A stretch of DNA of 33,978 nucleotides from Bacteroidales bacterium (GCA_023229525.1 JALNZC010000044.1:1-33978), one strand, 5' to 3'; shown: positions 23,583-33,670, counted from the stretch's first letter. Program-made: numbers and translations. Notes: a model not told the origin generated them from the sequence alone.

Positions 23583-26500
23583 TTAAGCCTCCAATGATTT
23601 TTTCAATCTGTCAATGATCTCCGGAAATAATCTTAGCTTTTCCAGCAAAAGTTCAACATCAAAACTTTCAGCATATGTACAAATACTTCTGCCATAATCT
23701 GTCACTAGCCCTGATCCCGATTCTTCACCCAATGAGGTCAGGTTTTGCCCAAACAAATCGATCTGACTGATCATTTGTTTCGTCAAGGCTTCGATATACA
23801 CCGGAAGATATTCCTTTTCAAGCGTTTTGATCAATCCATGAAGCTGCTGTTTCTGTTTTTTTGTCATTTCAGGAATCGGTTTTCCGGAATGAACCTCGTG
23901 GTCATCTTTTTCCTTCCCTGCGGTCTGATGGGCCAGATACTTCTTTAAAACGTTTACCAGGTCAGCAATGACCACAGGTTTCATGATGAAATCATTAAAG
24001 AGATCCTTATCTGACTGTTCCGTTAAAACTATTTTTGGAGAAGCTGAGAGTGCAACCACCGGGATGGTTTTCGTGGTATCCTGTTTTTTTAACAACCTTG
24101 TTGCTTCATATCCGTTCATTTCCGGCATCCTCAGGTCCATCAGTATGAGATCGGGTTGATATTTTGTAGCCAGTTCAAAGGCTTCTTTTCCGTTTCTGGC
24201 TTCAATCAGTTCAAGGGAAGAAGGCTCAAAAAGGTCAACCAGGAGTTTTCTGTTCTCAAAATTGTCATCAGCGATCAATATCCTGGATTTCCGGAAATGG
24301 ATGGTACTGATATCAAAGACTTCTGCTTTTAGACCGGTTCTAGCTTCATGAACAATGGAAATACCTGGCAGAAGAATGGTAAAAATACTCCCTTTACCGG
24401 GTTCGCTGGTCAGATTGACTGTCCCGCCCATCAGTTCTACCAACCGGCGGGTGATGGTAAGTCCCAGTCCTGTTCCACCGTATTTCTTTTCGGGCAATCC
24501 TTGTTGCTGGCTGAATGCATTAAATACCAGATCATGCTGATCCGCCGGTATTCCAATACCGGTATCCTCAATGGAAAGAACCAGGTCAATCTTGTTATTG
24601 TCATTGAATAATCGGTCGATTGTAAGGATCACGTGCCCCTGATCTGTGAACTTAATTGCATTATCCAGCAAATTGAAAAGGACCTGCCTCAGGCGTGTTT
24701 CATCAACCAATAATACATGTGGAACTTCTTTTTCCGTTTCAACGAAGAACCCGATTCCTTTTTCCCGGGCCTTATTGGCAAATATCATTTCTATTTCGTT
24801 GATAACCATAGAAAAATTGACCGGTTCGGGATGAATCACCATTTTCCCTGCCTCGATCTTTGAAAGGTCCAGAATATCGTTGATTATTGAAAGAAGGGTT
24901 TTGCTGCTTGACCGGATCGCATTGATCTGAGATCGTTGTTTCTCATTCTGTATCGTAGATATTAAAAGATCGGAAAAGCCGATGATAGCATTCATGGGAG
25001 TCCGGATCTCATGGCTGACATTGGCGAGGAATTCGCTTTTGGTGCGGTTTGCCTGCTCGGCAACCTGCCTTGCGATCCGGTCGTTTTCCGCTTCCTTGAT
25101 CTTGGTAATATCAGAACCGATCTCCAGGATGAGTTTTGAACCATCTGGGTCGGTAAACGGTAAATCTGAAACACTATAGGTATTACCGTCGGGTCCTTGC
25201 CATTCCCAGAAGATGCATTTATCGGTTTTCAGAACTTCATAGGTATGACAGATCTCGCATGGTTCATTTCTTTTAAACAGATGTTCATAACAACGTTTTC
25301 CCGGTGCTTCACCAAAACGTTTTTTAAACTCACGATTCGCGAATGAAACATAGTAGTCCGGTGTCAGAAGCGCGACATAGGAGGGAAGAATATCAAGCAC
25401 CTCCCGGAAACGGGTCTGTTCATTGGAAAGTTCCGTCAATGTTCTGTTGAGTTCCGATGTCCTTTCCAGGACTTTTTGTTCAAGTTCAAGGTGGGATTGT
25501 CGCAAGGCCTCCTCTGCTTTTTTGCGCTCTGTGATATCCTGCCCCTGGGCGATGGTAGTGATGAGGGACTTCCCATCCTCTGCATTAATATTGGCAGAAT
25601 TCCACAGTGCGATCCGGATGTCGCCATTCTTACGAAGAATTGGAATTTCAACAACTTCCCAATGTTCTCCTGCTAAGGTCCTTTTAATTTTATTGAGGGA
25701 TTCTTCCTTTGTTTCTTCCGGAAATAAAAGACTTAATTCCTTGCCTAAAACTTCTTCCTGGGTATAGCTCGTCATACGTTCAAAAGCACGATTGAAGCGG
25801 GTGATCCTGAAGTTAGGATCCCAGCAAATAAAAGGAGCATTGGCGTAGTTGAAAATTTTCTCAAGATAGTCTCTTGTCTGACGTATCTCTTCTTCTACCT
25901 TTTTATGTTCAGTTATATCCCGGATCACATGTACGCTCCCAAACAAATGCCCCTGATTGTCCAGCACAGGGGAAGTACTCACGTGAAAATCCGAACCCAA
26001 ATGATTTTCCCTGATTTCAATTTCATGTTTACAGGAGTCTTTCAACAGTTTCGAGTGAGGACAAAATTGCGGAGGGTGATCCAGATTGTGAATAACCTTA
26101 TAACAGTATAATCCTACACATTTATCGGGCGTTAAGCCCAGTCGTTCGGCCATTGCCTGATTGGCGCGGCGAATCCGATGATCGGAATCAATGATGGAGA
26201 TCAGGTCAGGGATCGCGTCAAAAGTGCGTTCCCAGTCCTCTTTTGCCTGATAAATGACCCGTTCAGCTTTTTTCCTTTCTGTAATATCCCTGAAAACAAG
26301 AACAACACCCTCAATATTCCCATCTTTTCCCCGGATCGGTGCGCCGCTGTCGTCTATAGGGATTTCTGTCCCGTCTTTTCTTACCAGGATGGTATGATTG
26401 GCAAGGCCCATGATCATTCCCTTATCAAGGACTAGTTTCACAGGACTTTCAACTTCCGCCCGGGTATGTTCGTTAATAATGTGGAAAACTTCTTTAACCG

Positions 26501-27908
26501 GTTTACCCAGAGCATCCTTCTGTTTCCAACCGGTAAGTTCTTCGCTCACCCGGTTAAGGAATAAAACATTGCCGTCGACGTCTGTGGAAATGACCGCATC
26601 GCCAATGCTGGACAAGGTGGTCGAAAATCGTTCCTGGCTCATGCGCAAAGCTTCTTCGGCCTTTTTCCTGTCTGTTATATCCATAACCGTACCGATGAGT
26701 CGCGCTACATTGTTTTGTTGATCCCGGAAAATATCGGCATGTGCAATGACATAGCATTCATCTGTCTTCCGTGGAAGAATCCGGTATTCATCCTCATAGG
26801 GAACACCTCTGTTAATAGCATCCCGGATCACATTTTCCGTATGTTTCCGGTCACCGGGATGAATCCTGAGAAGGAACTCATCAAAAGTGGGAATGAACTT
26901 CCCTTTTTTCTCTCCAAAAATCTGATACATTTGATCTGACCAGATAATTCTCCCTGTATGGATATCCCATTCCCAGGTACCTATCCTGGCGATCCGCTGA
27001 GCCTCTTTAAGCAAAGCCTCATTCCGGAGGCTTTCCTCATCTGATTTATTCACCGAATCTGCAGTCAGCCAAACCAGCCATAAAAAACATACTGTGTATG
27101 TCAATGCAACAAGTACCACGCCAACTTCAGATTCAAACCATCCGGATTGTTCTCCCTTTATTCTGAACCATCCTATCACAACGGGTAAGATGATAAGGCC
27201 CGGCAGAAGCCTGCGGGCCATTTTACTGCCAGCACGCCGGCCTGTAAAAGGTTTCATGAACCAGGTGTATGGTTGGATACAAAAAAGGGTAAAGCAAAGT
27301 AAACAAAAGGTTATCCCTGTACTAAGGGGCACAGGAACAGCCTTTATCTCATAAAGGTGATACGTGCCGAGAATATAACTCAAAGGAACAAGGTAACTCA
27401 AGATAACAGGCAGGATCAGCAGTCCATGGGCGATATTGTCAGATTGTTGTATACGGAGAGAAAGCATGATAATGATCACTCCGATAACCAGGAAATTTAC
27501 GGCAATCACAAATGCCATCCTGTTCCCCGGACTCAGAAAAAGGTGTAAAAAGGTTGAACCAGTAATGGTGATCTCACTTCCGGAAATTAACCATGCTGAA
27601 TACACAATGATTGTAAGCAAACCTACAAAACTTACTATAACCCCCGACAGCCTTGGGATGATTTTCAAGGATTTTTTAACAGGATCAATGGTGATGAAAA
27701 CCAATGCAGTCACACATAAAATAAAACAAATCGCGGAAACCGGCTTCATGGGGAGCCAATTCAGTCCCAGGCTCTTCAGCCACGGAATATCAAAGCTCCA
27801 ACCAATTATATCCAGAAATGCGATAATTCCTACAAGAATGATTCCGATCCATACCAGAATCCGTAAATTACGTTGAATTGCCGGGGGAATAAATAATTGA
27901 TCTTTCAT
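23583..27908 (-). CDS. Large hybrid sensor histidine kinase with membrane domain and five PAS domains
   Basis: This is a 1,441-residue protein. Residues 1-285 have about eight hydrophobic segments (a membrane sensor region). Five PAS units follow at roughly 295-415, 420-540, 550-670, 680-800 and 830-960; the third and fifth contain cysteine patterns (CY..., then PQFCPH; CYEHLF, then PCEIC). HisKA has its His in FLANVSHEIRTPMN. HATPase has NLLDNAIKF, DTGIGIP and GTGLGLTI. A receiver has its Asp in LILMDLRMPEMNGYEAT. The last 100 residues form a helical bundle shaped like an Hpt domain but without a recognisable phospho-accepting His. It probably phosphorylates the REC-kinase encoded next. The signal sensed is unknown. 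Confidence 0.92.
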   Translation of the reverse strand: MKDQLFIPPAIQRNLRILVWIGIILVGIIAFLDIIGWSFDIPWLKSLGLNWLPMKPVSAICFILCVTALVFITIDPVKKSLKIIPRLSGVIVSFVGLLTIIVYSAWLISGSEITITGSTFLHLFLSPGNRMAFVIAVNFLVIGVIIIMLSLRIQQSDNIAHGLLILPVILSYLVPLSYILGTYHLYEIKAVPVPLSTGITFCLLCFTLFCIQPYTWFMKPFTGRRAGSKMARRLLPGLIILPVVIGWFRIKGEQSGWFESEVGVVLVALTYTVCFLWLVWLTADSVNKSDEESLRNEALLKEAQRIARIGTWEWDIHTGRIIWSDQMYQIFGEKKGKFIPTFDEFLLRIHPGDRKHTENVIRDAINRGVPYEDEYRILPRKTDECYVIAHADIFRDQQNNVARLIGTVMDITDRKKAEEALRMSQERFSTTLSSIGDAVISTDVDGNVLFLNRVSEELTGWKQKDALGKPVKEVFHIINEHTRAEVESPVKLVLDKGMIMGLANHTILVRKDGTEIPIDDSGAPIRGKDGNIEGVVLVFRDITERKKAERVIYQAKEDWERTFDAIPDLISIIDSDHRIRRANQAMAERLGLTPDKCVGLYCYKVIHNLDHPPQFCPHSKLLKDSCKHEIEIRENHLGSDFHVSTSPVLDNQGHLFGSVHVIRDITEHKKVEEEIRQTRDYLEKIFNYANAPFICWDPNFRITRFNRAFERMTSYTQEEVLGKELSLLFPEETKEESLNKIKRTLAGEHWEVVEIPILRKNGDIRIALWNSANINAEDGKSLITTIAQGQDITERKKAEEALRQSHLELEQKVLERTSELNRTLTELSNEQTRFREVLDILPSYVALLTPDYYVSFANREFKKRFGEAPGKRCYEHLFKRNEPCEICHTYEVLKTDKCIFWEWQGPDGNTYSVSDLPFTDPDGSKLILEIGSDITKIKEAENDRIARQVAEQANRTKSEFLANVSHEIRTPMNAIIGFSDLLISTIQNEKQRSQINAIRSSSKTLLSIINDILDLSKIEAGKMVIHPEPVNFSMVINEIEMIFANKAREKGIGFFVETEKEVPHVLLVDETRLRQVLFNLLDNAIKFTDQGHVILTIDRLFNDNNKIDLVLSIEDTGIGIPADQHDLVFNAFSQQQGLPEKKYGGTGLGLTITRRLVELMGGTVNLTSEPGKGSIFTILLPGISIVHEARTGLKAEVFDISTIHFRKSRILIADDNFENRKLLVDLFEPSSLELIEARNGKEAFELATKYQPDLILMDLRMPEMNGYEATRLLKKQDTTKTIPVVALSASPKIVLTEQSDKDLFNDFIMKPVVIADLVNVLKKYLAHQTAGKEKDDHEVHSGKPIPEMTKKQKQQLHGLIKTLEKEYLPVYIEALTKQMISQIDLFGQNLTSLGEESGSGLVTDYGRSICTYAESFDVELLLEKLRLFPEIIDRLKKSLEA

Positions 27909-27946
27909 ATTTACCGTTTAGCAAAACACTTGAGGGTTATGAGACT

Positions 27947-27954
27947 CAAAGTTA
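27947..27954 (-). promoter_or_regulatory. Candidate -7 element for the kinase operon
   Basis: On the minus strand this reads TAACTTTG, matching TAnnTTTG, 39 bases before the kinase start. The expected -33 TTTG is not clear because the upstream 27957-27985 is a run of TATATAAA units. That AT-rich run may itself raise promoter strength. Confidence 0.4.
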
Positions 27955-28032
27955 TTAATATATAAATATATAAATATATAAAAAATTGTCACGGGTCAAA
28001 CGTCACTATTGATGGGCGGTTTTTTAAATTCC

Positions 28033-28434
28033 TCATGAGCGTTCCAGTGCAGCTTTCATCGGTTCCCAGTAATATTGTTTCCAACCTGCTTTGAGCGATT
28101 CTGCACTTTGTTCAGGAACACCGGTTTGCCGGAAAGTAAGTTTCGTTTTATTGCCGAGATGCATAAACTGAAAGATACAGGTTGAAAAATGGTCATCGGG
28201 CCATCCTTCTTCTTCAAAATGCCATGCCTGTATAATTTTCTTACCTTTTATCAATTCAATATTATATCCACGGCAATAACCGTCGAAAATGTTGAATTTA
28301 CCGTTAACCTTTGTGCTCATGATTACGTTTGTTCCCGTAAAAGCTGCATGCTTTTTCTGATCCATTATCAGATGATAAATTTTTTCAGGAGCTGCGGCAA
28401 ATGTTACTGTTTGTCTAATGGTTGTAGTTTTCAT
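28033..28434 (-). CDS. SRPBCC (AHSA1-like) domain protein
   Basis: This protein of about 133 residues has the START/SRPBCC fold seen in activator of Hsp90 ATPase homologue-like proteins: TIRQTVTFAAAPEKIYHLIMDQKKHAAFTG at the start, a central beta sheet (GKFNIFDGYCRGYNIEL, KIIQAWHFEEEGWPDDH), and a C-terminal helix with GWKQYYWEPMKAALE. Such proteins bind hydrophobic small molecules; none is known here. The start at 28434 is preferred, with an ATG two codons earlier possible. It follows the acyltransferase gene by a few bases, so the two are probably co-transcribed. Confidence 0.85.
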   Translation of the reverse strand: MKTTTIRQTVTFAAAPEKIYHLIMDQKKHAAFTGTNVIMSTKVNGKFNIFDGYCRGYNIELIKGKKIIQAWHFEEEGWPDDHFSTCIFQFMHLGNKTKLTFRQTGVPEQSAESLKAGWKQYYWEPMKAALERS

Positions 28435-28444
28435 ATACACTATT

Positions 28445-29386
28445 TTATAAATGTTGTTCCTCTTTCTTCAGTTTCCATCTGCGGTGCGACCATAACCATT
28501 GATCCGGAGAACCGATGATTGCCAATTCCAGATGTTTTGCATACGATTCAATGATATCATCGGGCGATTGATTATCGCTACCGTCATATAAAACCATGAG
28601 TTCAACCTCATAATACCCTCTTTTCACCTTCCATACCGACGGAAATATAACGGTTTGGCCGGATTTCTTCGCTATCCTGTCAGCTCCTTTCACAAATGCC
28701 GTTTCCTGATTAAGGAATGTCATCCAGCGCTTACTGCCTTCCGGTACCGGACTTTGATCGCCCACCATGATCGCAAGTGTAAGGATATTCGTATCAGATA
28801 GTTCCATCATGGTTTTATATCCTTTCCCGGACTCGACCATCCTGCAGCCAAAACGTCCGCGGAGAATATTCATCAAGTTGTTGAAATACTTGCTGGTTTG
28901 CGGCTGATAAAATGCAAGGACATGATGACGGGTATGTAAAGGTATACTACCGAGCCATTCCCAATTCCCGATATGTGCAGTATAAAAGATTACACTTTTA
29001 TTCAGGTCATAACAGTTATTCAGGATTTCCGGGTTATTTATATGAAATCTCTTTTTAATCGAGGTTTCACTGATGGTAAGAAGTTTAACCGCTTCTATGA
29101 ACAGGTCACAGAAATGCTTGTAAAAAGCTTTTTCTATCCTGCGAATTTCATGGATATCTTTTTCAGGAAAGGATTTTGTTAGATTCTCAAGTGTGACTTC
29201 TCTTCTTAATTTCAGTACATAAAAAATGATCAGAAAACCAAGTGTTGAAAAGAGAAACAGTACATTCAACGGCAATAACGAAGCGAGAAAAAAGGGAAGA
29301 TATTTTATTCTGCCAGCAACATTGACCATAAAGCAAGATGAGTTTAGAACCGTAAATTTAAGAAGTTTAGGTATAAAGAGAATCAT
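28445..29386 (-). CDS. LpxL/HtrB-like lipid A acyltransferase family protein
   Basis: The 313-residue protein matches the lysophospholipid acyltransferase family that adds a secondary acyl chain to lipid A. It has an N-terminal membrane segment, ENLTKSFPEKD near 70, the catalytic HIGNWEW motif (H-x4-E) near 140, MVGDQSP near 215 and the C-terminal PDQWLWSHRRWK. It acts at the inner face of the cytoplasmic membrane. It is encoded upstream of the SRPBCC gene and divergently from the secreted protein at 29455. Confidence 0.87.
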   Translation of the reverse strand: MILFIPKLLKFTVLNSSCFMVNVAGRIKYLPFFLASLLPLNVLFLFSTLGFLIIFYVLKLRREVTLENLTKSFPEKDIHEIRRIEKAFYKHFCDLFIEAVKLLTISETSIKKRFHINNPEILNNCYDLNKSVIFYTAHIGNWEWLGSIPLHTRHHVLAFYQPQTSKYFNNLMNILRGRFGCRMVESGKGYKTMMELSDTNILTLAIMVGDQSPVPEGSKRWMTFLNQETAFVKGADRIAKKSGQTVIFPSVWKVKRGYYEVELMVLYDGSDNQSPDDIIESYAKHLELAIIGSPDQWLWSHRRWKLKKEEQHL

Positions 29387-29396
29387 ATGTTTACTT

Positions 29397-29426
29397 TTTG
29401 AGATATTTTTAAATTTCTTAATTTTG
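29397..29426 (+). promoter_or_regulatory. Bacteroidota-type promoter before the secreted pair
   Basis: TTTG at 29397-29400 and TAATTTTG at 29419-29426 are separated by 18 bases, close to the -33/-7 consensus. The start codon of the downstream gene is 29 bases further on. It lies in the divergent gap with the acyltransferase gene. Confidence 0.5.
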
Positions 29427-29454
29427 TAATTCCACGCCTAACATTATAAATAAT

Positions 29455-30189
29455 ATGAAAAACCTGATTCTCCTGATTGTTTTTTCTTTGCTTATCATCA
29501 ATTTTTCTTTTGGGCAGGGAGTGGCTATTTCCGATCAATCCAATGCCGGAGTTTCTACCGGAGCAGTACTTGATGTAAGTTCTTCTTCTGGTCAGATAGG
29601 GGGAGCTAAAGGATTTCTTCCTCCCAGGATTGCCAGCGAAAAATATGCCGTTTCGGCAAAGTCAGATGGGTTGATGTACTATTTTACCGATACTAAATCC
29701 TATGGATACTGGACTACACAAGGCTGGTGTTCCTTCGTGATCTCCGGACCTTATCAGGGAGAAGATATTATTCCTGCTGATCCTGTTGTTCAGAATGTGA
29801 TGTTCACACCGCTGGGCGGATTGGCGGTAAAGTTGAGTAATAAAACGGGGAGTACCCTTTCGAAAGGAATGCTGGTCAAAGTAGATTCGCTTGCGGACAA
29901 TGCAGTGAAGCTTGCTTCAGGTACGGATGCCATGGGGGTTGTCTATGAGAATATATTGGATAACGCCGATGGCTGGATTGTCATTTCAGGGATCGCTGAG
30001 GTTCTGCCTTACACAGATAATGCACCGATAAGAGGCAACAGGGTGCGGATTCATGATTCGCAACCCGGGTACGGTAACTTTTCAGACACTCTTTCAGGAA
30101 ATGATGTAATAGCCCATTCCAGGGAAATCGGTTATTGCATAAAATCTGCAATCGCAGGACAATTGGCAAGGGTTGTACTGCAGTTTTAA
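29455..30189 (+). CDS. Secreted protein with GFLPPR-type repeat-fibre start
   Basis: This 244-residue protein has a signal peptide ending near FSFGQ. The mature start (VAISDQSNAGVSTGAVLDVSS, GAKGFLPPRIASEKYAV, GLMYYFTDTKSYGYW) is a pattern I know from many Bacteroidota surface and fibre-like proteins. The C-terminal half is beta-rich (LSKGMLVKVDSLADNAVKLA, GVVYENI) like phage tail-fibre or capsid-decoration folds. No enzyme motif is present. It is followed after 30 bases by a T9SS-exported protein and is probably part of the same surface system. The function is unknown. Confidence 0.75.
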   Translation: MKNLILLIVFSLLIINFSFGQGVAISDQSNAGVSTGAVLDVSSSSGQIGGAKGFLPPRIASEKYAVSAKSDGLMYYFTDTKSYGYWTTQGWCSFVISGPYQGEDIIPADPVVQNVMFTPLGGLAVKLSNKTGSTLSKGMLVKVDSLADNAVKLASGTDAMGVVYENILDNADGWIVISGIAEVLPYTDNAPIRGNRVRIHDSQPGYGNFSDTLSGNDVIAHSREIGYCIKSAIAGQLARVVLQF

Positions 30190-30219
30190 AGAGGGGTATG
30201 AAAACATTTTCGTCAGGTC

Positions 30220-31839
30220 ATGAAACTTTTAAGTAACATTCAGCTTCTTACAGGAATTTTGCTATTCTTCCCGGGATTTCTGGGAGGCCAGGGGATCATC
30301 ATACAACCGCGCGCCTATGTTACTGTTCAAACTAGCGCTTATGTAAAAACTACCGGCTCGGCGGGGATGACCATTCAATCGACTTCTTCCGGTACGGGCT
30401 CACTGATCGATGTAAACGGGGGGATCACAGTGTCAGGGACTTCCCGTGTTGAACGGTATATTAGCCATAACAATCACTGGCATTTTCTCTCCTCACCGGT
30501 AACTTCTGCAACGATATGGCCGGATTTTGCTCCAATTCCCACAGGGCCGCATTACACTTTTGGTTCGTCACCATGGTATTGGGACTTCTTCTATTGGAAT
30601 CCCAATTGTGAGCCATGGACTGTGAATCATCTGCCGTGGGTTAACCTTCGCAAAACAAATGGAGATTATAATAACGGGACTATTGATCTTCCGGAACCCA
30701 ATGCCAAAGATGCCGGTTTTGGTAGCACTGTTCCTCCTGTATTCCAAGTTGGGCGGGGATACCTGGTAGCGTACACTTCAGATTATTCCGGCAGTACAAC
30801 CCATAACTTCACAGGAACCCTGAATTACGGGAATCAGAATGTTCCGGTAACCTACTACATAAATAATTCCTGGGAACTGACCGGCAATCCCTATCCATCG
30901 GCAATAGACTGGAAATCTTCTTCATGGGGATCAGACCGGAATGGCATTCTGGAACCCAGCGGTGCAGGTTTTGATTACTGGATATTTAATGATAGTTGTG
31001 GAAATTACGGAGTATGCAATTCTGTCCAGGATGCTGGCACCAATGGCACAACCCGCTATATTTCTCCTATGCAGGGTTTTTTTGTGAAAGCGGCAACCTC
31101 AGCGACAGAACCCCTTCCCTTTACTAGTTCCGTTCAAACCCATTCCACACAAACATGGCTTAAGGAAGGTGAGGAAGAAAATAATCTTCTCAGACTTAAC
31201 TTAACAACCAATGCCACTGTTTACAGCGATGAAATGATCATAACAGTGAATTCTTTATTTGAAAACGGAGGATCCATGAAATTATGGAGCCTCTATGCGG
31301 AAGCTCCTGAGATTTACTCGGTGAAGAATGATAAAAATTATTCCATTTACCGCATGCCATGCGTGAATGATGGTTCGGTGGTGAACCTTGGTATCAAAGC
31401 CGGTATTACTGCCACCTATACATTAACTGTGACCGGACTGAAGACCTTTTTTTCAGCCAGAAGTGTGAATCTGGAAGACCTGAAAACAGGGGTGACACAA
31501 AATCTGAACGACAACAATGTTTATACTTTCAGCGCCAGTCCCGATGATCAGCCGAAACGACTGCTGTTGCGTTTTGGTGGTCCCTATGGAGTTATTGATC
31601 CGGTGAAGGACAATCCTGTGAGCATTTATGCTTCCGAAGGCGCCATCGTCATCCATAATAATACTTCTTCGAAGCTGAAGGGAGATACGTATATCTACGA
31701 CCTGACGGGCCGGATGATCAGGTATGTGACAACCGATAATACCCTTATCCGGATTAACATGGACGGGAATAAAGGTTATTACTTTGTAACCTTTGTGACA
31801 AACAATGAAATTTATAATGGGAAAGTGTTTCTGAATTAA
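30220..31839 (+). CDS. Secreted protein with type IX secretion C-terminal domain
   Basis: The 539-residue protein has a signal peptide ending near LGGQ, then a beta-helix-like start (VTVQTSAYVKTTGSAGMTIQ, GITVSGTSRVERYI). Next comes a region rich in Trp, Tyr and Gly, with NNSWELTGNPYPSAIDW near 220, common in Bacteroidota surface proteins. The last 85 residues form a Por/T9SS sorting domain: an IYASEGAIVIHN strand, YIYDLTGRMI, and a final GYYFVTFVTNNEIYNGKVFLN-like end. It should be exported through the outer membrane and anchored or released. The ligand or partner is unknown. Confidence 0.85.
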   Translation: MKLLSNIQLLTGILLFFPGFLGGQGIIIQPRAYVTVQTSAYVKTTGSAGMTIQSTSSGTGSLIDVNGGITVSGTSRVERYISHNNHWHFLSSPVTSATIWPDFAPIPTGPHYTFGSSPWYWDFFYWNPNCEPWTVNHLPWVNLRKTNGDYNNGTIDLPEPNAKDAGFGSTVPPVFQVGRGYLVAYTSDYSGSTTHNFTGTLNYGNQNVPVTYYINNSWELTGNPYPSAIDWKSSSWGSDRNGILEPSGAGFDYWIFNDSCGNYGVCNSVQDAGTNGTTRYISPMQGFFVKAATSATEPLPFTSSVQTHSTQTWLKEGEEENNLLRLNLTTNATVYSDEMIITVNSLFENGGSMKLWSLYAEAPEIYSVKNDKNYSIYRMPCVNDGSVVNLGIKAGITATYTLTVTGLKTFFSARSVNLEDLKTGVTQNLNDNNVYTFSASPDDQPKRLLLRFGGPYGVIDPVKDNPVSIYASEGAIVIHNNTSSKLKGDTYIYDLTGRMIRYVTTDNTLIRINMDGNKGYYFVTFVTNNEIYNGKVFLN

Positions 31840-32026
31840 GGACAGGTTTTTCCTGCCGGATCGTCATTGAAAACCCGGTTATTGCTAGTCATATTCAACT
31901 TGTGCACGGAGGTTCCCATAAATAAATACACAAGAACAGTTACCAGTACAAAACTGAATCCCCGCGAGCACATTCGCCGTCGCTTGGAGGTGATTTCCCG
32001 TCCGATACTGTCCGTAACGGAATTCC

Positions 32027-33670
32027 CTATTTTCTTTCGTTAATTTCCAACATCGGATTTCCGATACAGGCGCTTGGATATTTAATTCTTAATATCATTG
32101 AAAGGGTGGGAGCCAGATCGGTTATGTAATGCAGTTGCCACGATTCACCTTTTTTGATGTTCTGTCCGTACCAGATTAAAGGAACATTTGTATCATAGTT
32201 ATAACCCGATCCGTGGTCAGCAAGATAACCATCTCCATATCCGGAATATCCCGATTCGAAGACAATCAAAACATCGCCCGAGCGTTTGGGTTGAAATCCG
32301 TTTTGTACACGCATGGCCATGTTGGCAGTGAATTCTTCTTCCAGCAATGCGGAAGCAGTATAAGTAAAAGCAATCCCTTTTTGCCGGATTAAAAATTCTG
32401 CCAGTTGGGTTTGAACGGTTTTCAAATCCAATCCTTTTTCAGAAATCAGCTCCCTGTTCAGATAAAACTGGTCATTGATGAACTTTTCGATCCATTTTCC
32501 GGGAGTTAATTTATGATCCAAAAAACCGGACACAAGTTTTTGAAGCGTATCACGATATATATATCCGGCCGGACCTTTCAGTTTCATCAGATATCGCGGA
32601 ATTTCCGCTACACCATGGTCGGCCGTCAGGAACAAAACATAATTGTCTTTACCGATGTTCTGGTCCAGAGTCTGTATCAGACGTTCCAGATCCTTGTCCA
32701 GTCTCAGATAAGTATCCATGATTTCCTTTGATTGCGGACCGAATAAATGACCTACAGCATCTGTCCCTGAATAGCTGATAGCGAGGAAATCCGGAAATTG
32801 ACCTTTACCTAATTCACCGCTTTTAATTGTTTCAATGGCAAGATCAGTGAGAAGGCTATTTGCAAAGGGCGAGTTATACAATGGGGAATATTCAGGATTT
32901 TTTGAGTTCTCCGGGAGCCTCAAATTGTGTGGGAACAAGGGTAGAATTTTTTTCCCGGTGCCGGTAATGGCATAAATTGCCGTATCGATGTCACAATTAT
33001 TATAAATATCCCTACCATACAATGGATTCCATTCCTCTTTGATATAACCGGTGGCCAGCTTCCGGTCATTGAATTTCACAAGCCAGTCGGGAAGCTGCTT
33101 TGCGTACCATGTACTGGTTACAAAATTTCCGGTTTCCTGGTCAAACCACAAAGCATAATCAGCTAAATGTCCGGCGGGAAGAATGGCCGCGCGGTCTTTC
33201 ATCGACATAGAAAAGATTTTCGATCGTTTGTTGGTGCAGAGTTTCAACTCGTCACAGATGTTTGTAACGACAAAACGTACAGGTGACGCGCCCCAGATGG
33301 ATTTTTGAGTAGTGTTACCGACAATGGCAAACGTATCCCTGACACAGTTTTCAGTTTGCTTTTTTTCCCTGTAATAGATATCATTCCCAATGATCCCATG
33401 GTACCGGGGAGTCGTACCTGAATATATAGAGGCATGGCCAAGTCCTGTATAGGTCGGTATATAATTGAATTGAATATTCCACATCGTATAACCATCGGAC
33501 ATCAGCGTTTTGAAACCACCATTACCAAAGTGTTCGTAAAACCTTGTCAGATAGTCCGGTCGCATTTGATCCACAACAATTCCCACAACCAATTTCGGGC
33601 GATTGAGCTGCGCAAAACCTGTAAAACAGGCGAGTAAAAAAACGAAGAGAGGGAAGAATACTTTTTTCAT
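32027..33670 (-). CDS. PafA-like alkaline phosphatase family protein
   Basis: This 547-residue exported protein has a signal peptide ending near GFAQ. It is like the periplasmic phosphate-irrepressible phosphatase PafA, which hydrolyses phosphomonoesters with two zinc ions. Metal ligands and nucleophile are all in place: Asp in VVDQMRPDY, the Thr of PTYTGLGHASIYSGT, Asp and His in SGTDAVGHLFGP, Asp-His in LTADHGVAEIP, and His in LADHGSGYNY. Length matches the family (about 546). It is transcribed toward the T9SS-protein gene. The 187-base gap at 31840-32026 shows no clear terminator. Confidence 0.9.
   Translation of the reverse strand: MKKVFFPLFVFLLACFTGFAQLNRPKLVVGIVVDQMRPDYLTRFYEHFGNGGFKTLMSDGYTMWNIQFNYIPTYTGLGHASIYSGTTPRYHGIIGNDIYYREKKQTENCVRDTFAIVGNTTQKSIWGASPVRFVVTNICDELKLCTNKRSKIFSMSMKDRAAILPAGHLADYALWFDQETGNFVTSTWYAKQLPDWLVKFNDRKLATGYIKEEWNPLYGRDIYNNCDIDTAIYAITGTGKKILPLFPHNLRLPENSKNPEYSPLYNSPFANSLLTDLAIETIKSGELGKGQFPDFLAISYSGTDAVGHLFGPQSKEIMDTYLRLDKDLERLIQTLDQNIGKDNYVLFLTADHGVAEIPRYLMKLKGPAGYIYRDTLQKLVSGFLDHKLTPGKWIEKFINDQFYLNRELISEKGLDLKTVQTQLAEFLIRQKGIAFTYTASALLEEEFTANMAMRVQNGFQPKRSGDVLIVFESGYSGYGDGYLADHGSGYNYDTNVPLIWYGQNIKKGESWQLHYITDLAPTLSMILRIKYPSACIGNPMLEINERK

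Noticed and set aside
27957..27985. Origin-like or iteron AT repeat
   Set aside because: It is only a short run of TATATAAA units in a promoter region, with no DnaA boxes or iterons.
31840..32026. Rho-independent terminator between converging genes
   Set aside because: Only a 4-base stem (CAGG/CCTG) around a T-rich loop is visible, with no following T-tract.
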